Assembly: GCA_029339195.1 (NCBI GenBank)
Contig: JAPTJF010000496.1
Location: 1 to 44,281, forward strand
Direction of reading: 5' to 3'
DNA length: 44,281 nucleotides
Source of the DNA: Micractinium sp. NFX-FRZ
Taxonomy: Eukaryota > Chlorophyta > Trebouxiophyceae > Chlorellales > Chlorellaceae
The translations under genes and the position numbers were made by a program. The notes below the pieces were generated by a model. That model ran no database searches. It saw only the letters and a program-made list of their open reading frames with translations, and was not told where the DNA came from. Within the stretch, counting starts at the first letter, position 1, and each line of letters opens with the position of its first letter. Of the stretch, positions 1-9,300 are shown in pieces.

Positions 1-385
1 GGTGTGGCGGCTGGGGTGGGCAGGTGTGCTGGGGTGAAGCAGGTGTGGCGGCTGGGGTGGGCAGGTGTGCTGGGGTGAAGCAGGTGTGGCGGCTGGGGTG
101 GGCAGGTGTGCTGGGGTGAAGCAGGTGTGGCGGCTGGGGTGGGCAGGTGTGCTGGGGTGAAGCAGGTGTGGCGGCTGGGGTGGGCAGGTGTGCTGGGGTG
201 AAGCAGGTGTGGCGGCTGGGGTGGGCAGGTGTGCTGGGGTGAAGCAGGTGTGGCGGCTGGGGTGGGCAGGTGTGCTGGGGTGGAGCAGGTGTGGCGGCTG
301 GGGTGGGCAGGTGTGCTGGGGTGAAGCAGGTGTGGCGGCTGGGGTGGGCAGGTGTGCTGGGGTGGAGCAGGTGTGGCGGCTGGGG
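1..385. repeat. 41-bp minisatellite, about 9 copies
   Basis: A G-rich unit of 41 bp (starting GGTGTGGCGGCTGGGGTGGG) repeats head-to-tail from the window edge to about 385. Copies are nearly identical; the main variation is GAAGCA versus GAGCA-type endings. It precedes the last exons of a plus-strand gene, so it probably lies in an intron of that gene. The array runs off the left edge, so its true length is unknown. Because 41 is not a multiple of 3, each frame changes from copy to copy, which argues against coding. Confidence 0.95.
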
Positions 386-470
386 CATGGGTGCGCTGCA
401 GGCTTGGGAGGAAGGCACCGGCTGGGGTCAGGCCGAGGGGTGCATGAGGCCCTGGGCAGATTAGCAGTAG

Positions 471-778
471 GCGGAGGTGCTGCCCCGCTTCGTGCTGCGG
501 CAGGTGATGGGTTGGCTTGCTGGCTGGGCGCCGGCATGGTGTGGTTGCCGCTCGCTGCCTCTCGGCTCGCTGTCGTTGCGGTAGCTAGTGTCCCCCTGTC
601 ATGCCTTTGTTGCACGGCTTCACGGCACACTCCGCTCTGCGCTTTCGCCTCCCCCAAACGTGCCCTTGTGCAGTTGACGGTGGCGGAGGTGCGGCGGCTG
701 GAGGCGGCGGAGGGCGGGCGGGAGCGGCTGGTGGACAGCCTGGATCGGCTGAAGCTGCGGGTGGCCAACGTGGAGTAG
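471..778 (+). CDS. 3' end of an unidentified gene (last two exons)
   Basis: Only the C-terminus is in the window. The proposed exons are 471-503 (AEVLPRFVLRQ, donor GTGATG) and 674-778 (acceptor TTGTGCAG). They join in phase 0 and end at TAG 776-778. The last exon encodes 34 residues starting LTVAEVRRLEAAEG. It is rich in Arg, Glu and Leu with heptad-like spacing, so a short helix or coiled coil is likely. The 471 start depends on a weak acceptor (CAGTAG) and could be wrong; the last exon is more secure. I do not recognise the family. Confidence 0.4.
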
Positions 779-1485
779 CCTGGGCCTCTTTCCACGGTGA
801 CAATGGAGGCTAGTCAAGCGTGCCCCTGCTGTAGCACAGCAAAGGCCGAAGAAGATGGATGAGAGTGTTGGCACTAGGGTGCGGCTGGGACTAGGGTGCG
901 CCCCATGACTAGGGTGCGCCCCGTTAGTCTGGCCTCGTGGCCTGCCCTTGAGCCGCGACCGGTGTTGCTGCTGCCGCTAGTTGACCCCCCATTTTGGTAG
1001 TACGGCCTCCGATTTCGATGCTGTTTTAATCCCCCATTTTATTGGTGGCTCAACCTCGGCCTTTGTCATGTAATGATGTAATGATCGATTCAGGGCGTGT
1101 TTGCTAGCTGAACTGCCCTTTGAGGCAGTGGCATGTGGCGGAGCGGCATAGCAGCAAAGCAGCCTGCACTGCGATGCCCTGTCCTTGATCACACTCTGCA
1201 TCAATTTCGTCTCGACATGTGCATCAGGGCCCCTGCAGCCGCAGGCTCCTGAAAGTTCACGCTCAGCGAATTGGTCAACAAGGACGGCTGTATGCTGGGC
1301 GTGCGTGATCGTCCTAGCCAATGAAATGCAGCATCCGGTATGACCACAAGGCAGAAAGCCAAGGTGCTGCCTTGCCATCTTGAGGCCCCGTCACCTGCCA
1401 GCGTAGCGGAGGCCCAAGTGCCCAACCCAAGCCCCACCTTGGCTCCGCGGCGTTCCACGACCTCACACGGCCATACCATCTGAAA
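779..1485. other. Intergenic region between two plus-strand genes
   Basis: No convincing coding sequence. About 870-935 holds three imperfect copies of a GACTAGGGTGCGCCCC element. The 3' untranslated region of the upstream gene probably runs to the TGTAA pair near 1069-1081. The remainder should contain the promoter of the gene starting at 1486. Confidence 0.5.
1069..1081 (+). terminator. Putative polyadenylation signals (two TGTAA)
   Basis: TGTAATGATGTAA contains two TGTAA motifs, 1069-1073 and 1077-1081. They lie about 290 bp after the stop of the upstream plus-strand gene. TGTAA is the usual polyadenylation signal of green algae. Confidence 0.5.
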
Positions 1486-2581
1486 ATGCGGGCAGCACAG
1501 GCTCTGCGGGCGCTGGGGCGCCGTGCCTTCCACAGCACTGCGGCCAAGCGCTCTGCTGACTATGAGCACCGCGAGGTGCGCGTGTGCAACTAAGGCGTGC
1601 ATCTCAGGGCGCAGAGACTCGCTTTGTGCTAACTCAATCGCTCCCGCTCTCCCTCACCGGTCTCTGTGCTCGCTCTCCCGCTTGTCCTCCCTGCAGCACA
1701 TGGTGAGGAAGGATGTTAGCTTCCGTGTTGGGGGTGCAGCAGCTGCGGGACGGCAGTGGCGGGCGGGCAGGCGGGGCGGCGGTGGCGCCCCAGCCGGCCG
1801 TGGCTGCACGCAGCGCCCTCCTCTCCAGCCTGTGCTGCGTCAGCTGCCGTCGGCGCCGATCAGTGGGGCGGCAGCACCGGTGCAGCAGCAGCGCAGGCAG
1901 TCTGTTGCTGCTGTCGACGACAGCCTGTCGCCATCGCTCTTCACACGTGCTCCCTGGCTTGGTGTGCGGCTGCCCTCGTCACTTGCCCCCTTTAACAGCC
2001 TTGCCTTGTTTGTGTTGCTTGACCCCTGCAGTACGAGCTGTGGAACATGAAGAACCGCGGCCTGAAGGTGAGCACTTTGCACCCCACCGTTTGCAAGCGT
2101 TCCGGCGCATATTGGGCACGCACGTAGCTGCTTCCGCCACGCGCGGCCTCGCTGCGCCTGGCAGCAGGGATGCAGCTGCCGAGCATCAGCCAAATGAGAA
2201 GCATCAGGCAAACCAGGAGGCAACAGACAGCGCGGCAGGCCCTGGCAGCTCCGGGCAGCAACAGCAGACGCTGGAGCGATGCGCTCGTCGGGCGGCCGGG
2301 CTTCAGCATGCGACGCTGCGGGTGGTGGAGCCTGCTCACGCAGCACTGTCTTGTCAAGAGCAGCACAACGGTCGCAAATCAGCGCAACGGCAGCCGCAGG
2401 CATCATTTTTTCGCTTTGCAGTCGGTGCTGCCTGCCTGACATGCCGCCTCCCCCCGCCTGCCTCCCGGATCACTTGTGGGTGCAGATGGGCCTGGGCGTG
2501 GGCGCTGTTGTGGGCCTGGGCGTCGCTGTGCCCGTCATCGCTCTGGAGCTGCAGTTCTGGAAGGCCAAGGGCGGCAACTAA
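1486..2581 (+). CDS. Small mitochondrial-type single-span membrane protein (complex IV subunit-like?)
   Basis: Four exons: 1486-1575, a 6-nt micro-exon 1697-1702, 2032-2067 and 2486-2581. All are phase 0 with GT-AG borders and give 75 residues. The N-terminus (MRAAQALRALGRRAFHSTAA) is Arg/Ala/Ser-rich with no acidic residue, like a mitochondrial presequence. The middle reads EHREHMYELWNMKNRGLK. It is followed by a glycine-rich hydrophobic segment of about 20 residues (GLGVGAVVGLGVAVPVIALE) and a short basic tail. The architecture resembles small plant mitochondrial inner-membrane proteins associated with respiratory complex IV (COX7c-like or plant-specific subunits). That resemblance is from memory and weak; the membrane topology is directly visible. 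The micro-exon is needed to keep the HMYELWNMK stretch intact. Confidence 0.65.
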
Positions 2582-2940
2582 AGGGAATTGAAGCTTAAAC
2601 TGAGCTTAACCCTGTTGGAGTTGAGCTTCCAATGCTCCTTGGGCAGCCAGCCAGTTAGGCAGCCGGCCAATTGCGGTTGGCTGGTGGCGCCCTGACCCCG
2701 CCCCCGCTTTGTGCGGTGGGCCGCAACGGCACGGCGCGCTAGGCAGCGCGCCCCCCCCCCCCCCGCGGGCAGGCGGCGGCTGAAGCCCCGCCTGTCACCT
2801 GCCGCAGAGGGGCGTGCCCCCGCACGCACTGGCCCGCTTGTACCCTTTGCCTCGCTGTCCCTGTGCACCACTCGCTCCACACGATAAACTGCGCTGATGC
2901 CCCAAACTGTAGCACTTTCCCCTCCTCCTCCCTCAACACG

Positions 2941-2945
2941 TGTAA
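2941..2945 (+). terminator. Putative polyadenylation signal TGTAA
   Basis: TGTAA lies 360 bp after the stop codon of the small mitochondrial-type gene; no earlier plus-strand TGTAA was noticed. Confidence 0.4.
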
Positions 2946-3172
2946 CGGCCTTAATGGCTGAGCTGAGCCGGGGCGCAGGGCGTGGCGGTGAGCTTCCTAG
3001 CAGGAACCTGGAAGGCTTTCATAAGGGCGGGCCAGGCGTCTCGGTGGTTGGGTGCAAGGCAGACCCCAGGTCAATCTGGCAGGGCAGGGTGCATGCGGCA
3101 GTGCGTAAAGCTGTACTGTTTTGCACTATAGTGTAGTGGCAGCTCTGTGGGAGCTGCTCAGCCGTGGTCTGG

Positions 3173-3177
3173 TTACA
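3173..3177 (-). terminator. Putative polyadenylation signal TGTAA (minus)
   Basis: TTACA on the plus strand reads TGTAA on the minus strand, 42 bp beyond the stop codon at 3219. The spacing supports the chosen 3' end of the membrane-protein gene. Confidence 0.5.
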
Positions 3178-3218
3178 ATCGCAACGGCTTTGTGTGGCGT
3201 GCGCTGGCTGCTCAGCCC

Positions 3219-5627
3219 CTATCGCAAGCCCGCTGCTCGTTTGCACGCAAACCAGACGACTGCCAGCAGCCACCACGCCACTACGACCCGCGACTGCCAG
3301 CCAGCCGGGGAGTAGAGCACGTGGTGCAGCCCCCAGTTTGCCGCCCCTACTGCCTTGCTGGCACAGCGCACAAGCCGTGCTCCGCAGCGCCAGCTGGCAG
3401 GGAGATTGCTGGCAGAGGCTGCTGTGGCGGCAGCGGCGGTGGCACTGCCGCCGCCATCGCTGCCTATGCTGCCACCTCTGATGCCGCCGCTGTCGCTGCC
3501 ACCACCTCTGCTGCTGCTGTGGCTGCCGCCGCTGCCCCCGCTGGCAGCGAGGAGCGCGGCATGAGACTCTGCTGACAGCTGCGCATATGGCCGTGGCGTC
3601 CCCATCCCTGCTGTTGCCGCTGGCCTCCACCAGTTGACGCTCGCAAGCGTGGGCAGCAGGATGCACAGCGTGATTTGCACAAACGTCAGGGTGGCATGGC
3701 ACACGGCATCCGGCGAGGCCTTGCCTGCACGCAGCGGGAGCACGGCAGCTGCCAGAAATGGATGGGCATACATCTGTCGGGAAGTCCCACCCACACCGTG
3801 CATAGATTGGTGGATGGCGGAGTGCGATGACAACACCGTGTATGCCACAATGTTCTTGCCATGCAAGCCAGCCTTGATGACCGCCACCCCCACTGCACAT
3901 CGGCGCACGAGGCACGCGCACAAAGCGGTCAGCTGGCGCCACGGGCGTGCCGATACTCAACTGCACACGCCTGCAAGCCTGCCCCAGCGGGCCTACCTGC
4001 CAGCAGAGCTGAGGCCAGGTGTGGGATGTGTGTCAGGAAGGGCTGCAGGATGAGGACCGGCATGGTTGCATACTCCAGCCCTGCCGCCAGCAGCGCGGCG
4101 CGCCGCTGGGTGAGCGGGTGGGCAAAGAACTGCGTGCGGCGAGGGAGAAACAGGTGTGAAAGTGTGGGTTCAAGGGTGCTGCTGTGAGTGCTGCATGCCG
4201 TGCGGTGTAGTGGCGCCTCAAATCTTCTTTGACACACGAGTGGACTGCACCCTCTGCCGGCAGCTACTGCAGCTGATGCGGTTATTGGCATCTCTCTCAC
4301 CGGTGTGGCGCAGTAAGCCTCTTGGTTGGTGGTCAGCAGCAGGAGGGATGTCTGCTGGAGGAGCATCACTGCTGGGGGCAGCATCAGCGCGATTCCAGAG
4401 GCAGACAGGCCCAGCTGCCGTGTGCCTGCATGTCGGTCAGGCAGGAGAGGGGGTGGCATTGTGAGCAGGGGAGGAGGAGTGGAGCAGGCAGGGCGCCCCC
4501 GTCCATTACAAATGGAATGCCGCGAGCTGGGTGCTGTGACGCTGGATTGGGCGGCAGGCCTGCTGGGTTCTGGTGGGCCGCCGTGGGGCGGGCACCCCCC
4601 ACCTGCTTACCCCCACCGGTCTCTGCACTCACAACCATGCACCCCCACCTGTTTCGCCCTGTTTCGCCTGCCCTGCCTGTCCCACGACTCACTCCCCTGC
4701 ACCGAATGGAAGCCGGTCCTGTCACCTGCCCCCTACCTGCCACCATGCGAGCAAAGTCGGCTACTGCCCCCAGCACGCCCGGCCGCCCGGCACGCTCCAG
4801 CAGCAGCGACACCCCAACCTGCAGGGAGGGTGCGGGCTTGACATTCAGTGGCGGGATGGGGGCTCCTGTCCTGTTCTGCACTTGCCAGAGAAGGGAGTCT
4901 AGCAAATGGGCCCAGCCGGACCAGGCACGCTTTCTGGGCGTGCATACATCTCACAACGTACATGCAAACTTTGCCTGACACGTCGTTTGAATGCGGCAGT
5001 ACTGTACCGGAGTAGGTCGAAACACAGGGAGCGGCGCAAAGGCCGCCGCTCCGAGGCTTTTGCACACTCACCCGTGGCTGCCGGACGTGCGGCATCAAGT
5101 GCACGCCAATCCGCATGGCGGGCTGAAGAAACAGCCTGCCAGGCCGTGGTGTGGAGGGGAGGGGCAAGAACGTTGCAGGCTCAGGGGGCTTGGCAGCGGC
5201 AGGGCTGCCCGTGTGAAGCACACACCTGCAACCCAACAACACACCCTCTTGCACGCCCGCCTTGCCTGTTGCGTCAAAAAGCGCCTGGCCAGCCGGCCAC
5301 CACTAACAGGATGCCCAGCTTGCCCAGCGTGTAAGCTGCCAGCGAGCTGGACGAGGTTGTGGAGCTGGCGGTTTCCCCCCACAGAGTGGAGACAATCAGC
5401 AGTTGGGCGCCAAAACCTATCACTGCCGCTGCCAGGTGCAGCGCGTATGCAATGGGTGGGACGTCGGGGGGCAAACGAAGGGACCTCCAGTAAAAGGGGC
5501 CCAGGCTGCCAGGCGCAGTAGACGTGCCGGGCGGCGGCGGCGCCACTGATGGGGCGGCGGCGGTGGCGGCGGGAGGCTCCTGCTCGCTGTCTGCTGCGCG
5601 CCGTCGGCGTGCCCAGGCTGAGCGCAT
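3219..5627 (-). CDS. Unidentified polytopic membrane protein
   Basis: Seven exons on the minus strand: 5627-5301, 5122-5072, 4818-4744, 4414-4301, 4129-3997, 3892-3837 and 3773-3219. The phases are consistent and give about 436 residues. The start is the first ATG of the exon (MRSAWARRRRAADSEQE); the frame is open further upstream, so an earlier start is possible. Hydrophobic segments occur in exon 1 (around ALHLAAAVIGFGAQLLIV, then another before its end), exon 4 (IALMLPPAVMLL), exon 5 (ATMPVLILQPFL) and exon 7 (LTFVQITLCILLPTLAS), suggesting five or six membrane spans. The last exon then carries a Ser/Gly-rich stretch and a final hydrophobic patch near the C-terminus. I do not recognise the family. 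Exon 1 has the least certain donor (GTGGCC). Confidence 0.6.
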
Positions 5628-6375
5628 GGAGCTATACAACGGCACACCAGCGACGGCGCCCTTGTTATTGGTGGTGACCGGCCGGTTGCACTGGTACGGT
5701 TTCCGCTCTGGGCGGCGCCCTGCTCATAGCCCCTGCCGAAAACAAACGTTCCTCTCTGCAGGGATACTACACGGCTGCGGCAGCTCAGCAGTGTACTGTA
5801 GTCGACAAGCTCCCCGGGAGAGTTTAGGGGCCTTTAGTGCAGCCAGAGGGAGCTTGCGAGGCGGGATGCGGCTATCTCGAAAGCATGCAAGCGGGTCGTG
5901 TAGCAGGAACGCACCTGGGCAGCAGCTGATATGTTCTAGCGGCAGCAGCGGCGGCGGCGGCAGCGCACAGCGCTCGGCGCAGCGGCAGCATGGCGGCACA
6001 TGGCGCTGGACGGAAGTGTGAGCTCCCCGCAATTCCCCATCTCATCTTGAGTGACCAGTGCTTCCAGTGCTATCTTCCTGCTGCAGCGCTTCCGACTGTG
6101 GGTCCCCTCCGGTTCGGACCTGCAACGAGACCCTTTCGGTGCTCACACTCGGCACTGTGAGCGCACCCAACACAGCAAGGTGGGCGCATTTAAGAGCCGG
6201 GAGCGGCGGCGCGTTGCGCGGCCGAGAGCGGGCAGGCCGGCAGCGTCTTTGGCCTCCGCGGGCCAACCCACCCGCCGGCACCGGCGCTCGCGCCTTGATC
6301 ATCTCCTGCAGGCGGAGCGTGCCTCCTCGACAGATCACCGGGCTTCCCCAAGCGACAACCAGCGGGGCAATCAAG
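5628..6375. promoter_or_regulatory. Divergent intergenic/promoter region
   Basis: About 750 bp separate two head-to-head genes (minus start 5627, plus start 6376). No exon with supporting phase or protein resemblance was found. There is a short CAGCAGCGGCGGCGGCGG tract near 5942-5960. It presumably holds both promoters and 5' untranslated regions; no specific motif can be assigned. Confidence 0.45.
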
Positions 6376-9300
6376 ATGTGGAAGTTTCAGGTGGGCGGGG
6401 AGCCCCGGGCTGATGGGATCTCCCAGATCTTCCACGCCTCCCTCTTTTCAGGTTGCTCTCCACAAGGGGTGCCCGGGCAGCAAGCCACGCATGCGTGACC
6501 ACCCTGCTGACTCCTAGAATTGACCTGCGCCAATCAAGAGCTTTGCACGTGCAGGAGTTTCTGAACCAGGACTTGGCCATCATGATTGTGATCGCCGCCG
6601 GCTTCTTCTCCGTCTGGCGGGCAATCATCTTCCGGCAGGTGCGGCTGGGCGGTGGGCGGCTGGCAGTGGGGGCGGGTGGCGTCCTGTGTGTTTGCAAGGG
6701 GAAAGGGGGGACAGAAAGACAGGCTTCCCTGGCACAGGGTTTTGGCAGCTTGGTTTGAGCGGTGCACGGCGGAGGGGTGAGCTTGCCCAAGTGGAGCACC
6801 TCCCAGAACATACCCGTGCTCCTCGTGGGGCCACGCATGCTGGCTCATATCAGTGGGCCATCTGGCGGTTGTCAGGCAGTGATGGCGCGGGCCACGCTGC
6901 GCGTTGCTCTCCTGCGGGGCACACATACTGGCTTCATATGTCATGCAGCGCTATTTTCTCAAGCGGTGCCGCGCCACTCCACGCTGTGCACACCACGCTG
7001 TGCCTGCAGGAGGACATGCGGGTGTTCAACATGTGGCTGTTCAAGGCCACGCTGCCCGCCAGCGTCATCATGGGGCTCGGCATCAAGACGGACTTGTATG
7101 GTGAGCTCGGGAAAGAAAGGAGGAATGCGGGGAATGGCAGGCAGGGTTGGGCAGGGGCGGGGCGTCACGACATGCCACTGCTGTGGGAGGGTGAGGTGGT
7201 GAGGTGGCAGGGAGGGAGGGAGGGAGGGAGACAAAGGGAGGTGGGATTGGTGAGAAAAGGGGGGAGGTGAGGTGAGGTGAGGCGCTGCCGGTGGGGATGG
7301 TTGCTTGGCAGGCGGCTGGCGCGGGCAGTCGAGCAACGGCCGGGCGCTGCGCCGCCTCACGCCCCTCCCACCAAAACACACGGGCCGTGTGTCACCCTGC
7401 GCCACCCTGGCTCTTTTGCAGACGAAGAGATATGGCGGTTCGTTGGCGCCTTCCTGGTGGGTGGGCGAGGAGTGGGAAGCTGCCACTGCTGGGCAGCTGG
7501 CGCCACCACTTGCATTCGGCAAATGCTGTTGTTCTTGGGCCATCCCTGCGCTCCTTGCCGGCCGATGTTCAGCATGCACCCCCAGCGCCGCCCTGCTCTC
7601 TGCTGCTTCCATCTGCAAGCAAGCTGTCCCTCCTTCAGCAGCTGGCACCTATCACAGCCCTTGCCAATGCCCGCCCCTCTGCCCGCTTTGCAAGACGCTG
7701 CGAACATTCGCGCTGCCGGCATGCACGCTAGTGCCACAGTGCCATCCCTCGCTGCCCACCCTTTGTGCTGTGCCCTGCCCTGCTCACCCCCCGCCATGCA
7801 GATGATGCGTGCCATCACGCTGGTTGCCTGCGCCCTCTTCTTTGGTCTGGTGCTTCGCCGCTCGCTGGGGGAGGTGACTGCCAACTGGCTGAGCACAACA
7901 TGGATCAGCACAGGCAAGTGGGTGGTTGGCTGGCATCATGGTAGAATCACAGGTATCAACACAGACCAGCTGAGGCATGGCGTGTGCTGTGTGCACAGCC
8001 AGTGGCAGTCGAACAGTCCAAGGTGTTGGCTGCGCCTGCAGCTGGACGGCGGGGCAGGGCAGGGCAGTGGGTGAGCAAGGCGTGTTGGGGCCTCTCGCAG
8101 GCGGAGCCGCGGCCTTCACGCCCCATTGTGTCCCGCAGCCAGCCCGCAAGCCCTGCCCTGATCTCCCTGCCCCAGCACGGGCCTCCCGCCCTTAATGCAC
8201 TGCCCCAGCCAACATGCCCCGCCCTTGCTGCCCGCCCTCGCCCCCCTGCAGTGATCCTGGGCACGCCGCTGCTGCGCGCCCTGCTGGGCCCCGCCTACGC
8301 CAGCCTGGGAGTGGTGGCAGGCATCTCCTCGTTCATCTTCCAGCTGCCCATCATGCTCATCCTCTTTGAGGCGAGTTGTGTGGGGGTGTAGCTTCCAATC
8401 CCGCGGGCTCGGGCGCGCGTGTTTTGGAGGTCCCAATCAGCTGTGGCGCGGGCGGGCGGGCAGATGTGTCTCAGGGCCTCTGCCTCAACTGGCAGCGCAA
8501 TTGCTAGCGGCGGGCAGCAGGGCAGGTAGGGCAGACCCTGAAGCCTTGCGCACCTCACAACACCCGGGGTGTGCCCGCCCGTCTTCCTGCCGCAGGTGCA
8601 CACCTGGCGGCAAGAGAACCTGCGCGCCTCCCTGCCGGAAGTCCAGCAGCCACTGTCTGCCAGCCACTCTCGCACGACGACCGACAGCTCGGAGCAGGCA
8701 GAGGCAGAGGCAAAGGGAGGAGCTGCACCCACGGCGGGCCAGGGGCAGCGCGTGCACCCCGAGCGTCTGCATGCGGCGCCGGCGCCGGCGCCGGCGGGCC
8801 CGCCCGTGCTGTCGGCTGCCGACGCCTCCTCTGTGCCTTTGAAGTGGGGGGCGCCTGGCAGCATGGGGCGCCTGAAGCAGAGCCTGGTGGGCTGCCTGCA
8901 GTTTAAGATGACGCGCAAGCAGGTGCGCGTGGCAGGGGAGGGATGCCTGCTCAGAAGGGGGCATCCCCCCCTAGGCCAGTGCTTGTGTGGTCGGCCCACC
9001 CACTGGTGCAACATGGCTTGGTGGTTTCCTGCTGCCCCCCTGGTCGGTACACACCGCAACACAGGTGCCCTTGTCGCTGCTGCCCCTGAATGCGGGCTTT
9101 GTATGTGGAGGCAAGCGCCGTATTAGCACGTGTGCTTGGCCCTCGTCTCGTGCAGACTGCACAACCCCCTCCTCTCCGCCGCTGCCATGCAGGGCCAGCG
9201 CCTGGGGCTGAGGCTGCTCATGAACCACGTGCTGTGGGGGGTGGCCATCGGCATCATCCTCTCCCTCTCCAAGATCGGCCCCAAGTGGCTGGACCCAGGT

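Larger units (their letters stand above)
2582..3218. other. Convergent 3' flanks
   Basis: The region lies between the stop of the plus-strand gene (2581) and the stop of the minus-strand gene (3219). No coding sequence is supported. It contains a run of 14 or so C residues near 2751-2764, a plus-strand TGTAA at 2941 and a minus-strand TGTAA at 3173-3177, consistent with two facing 3' untranslated regions. Confidence 0.55.

Noticed and set aside
188..778. Open frame of 196 codons through the minisatellite into the last exon
   Set aside because: It begins in the 41-bp repeat (not a multiple of 3), and the last exon has a good acceptor at 673. The repeat part is most likely intronic.
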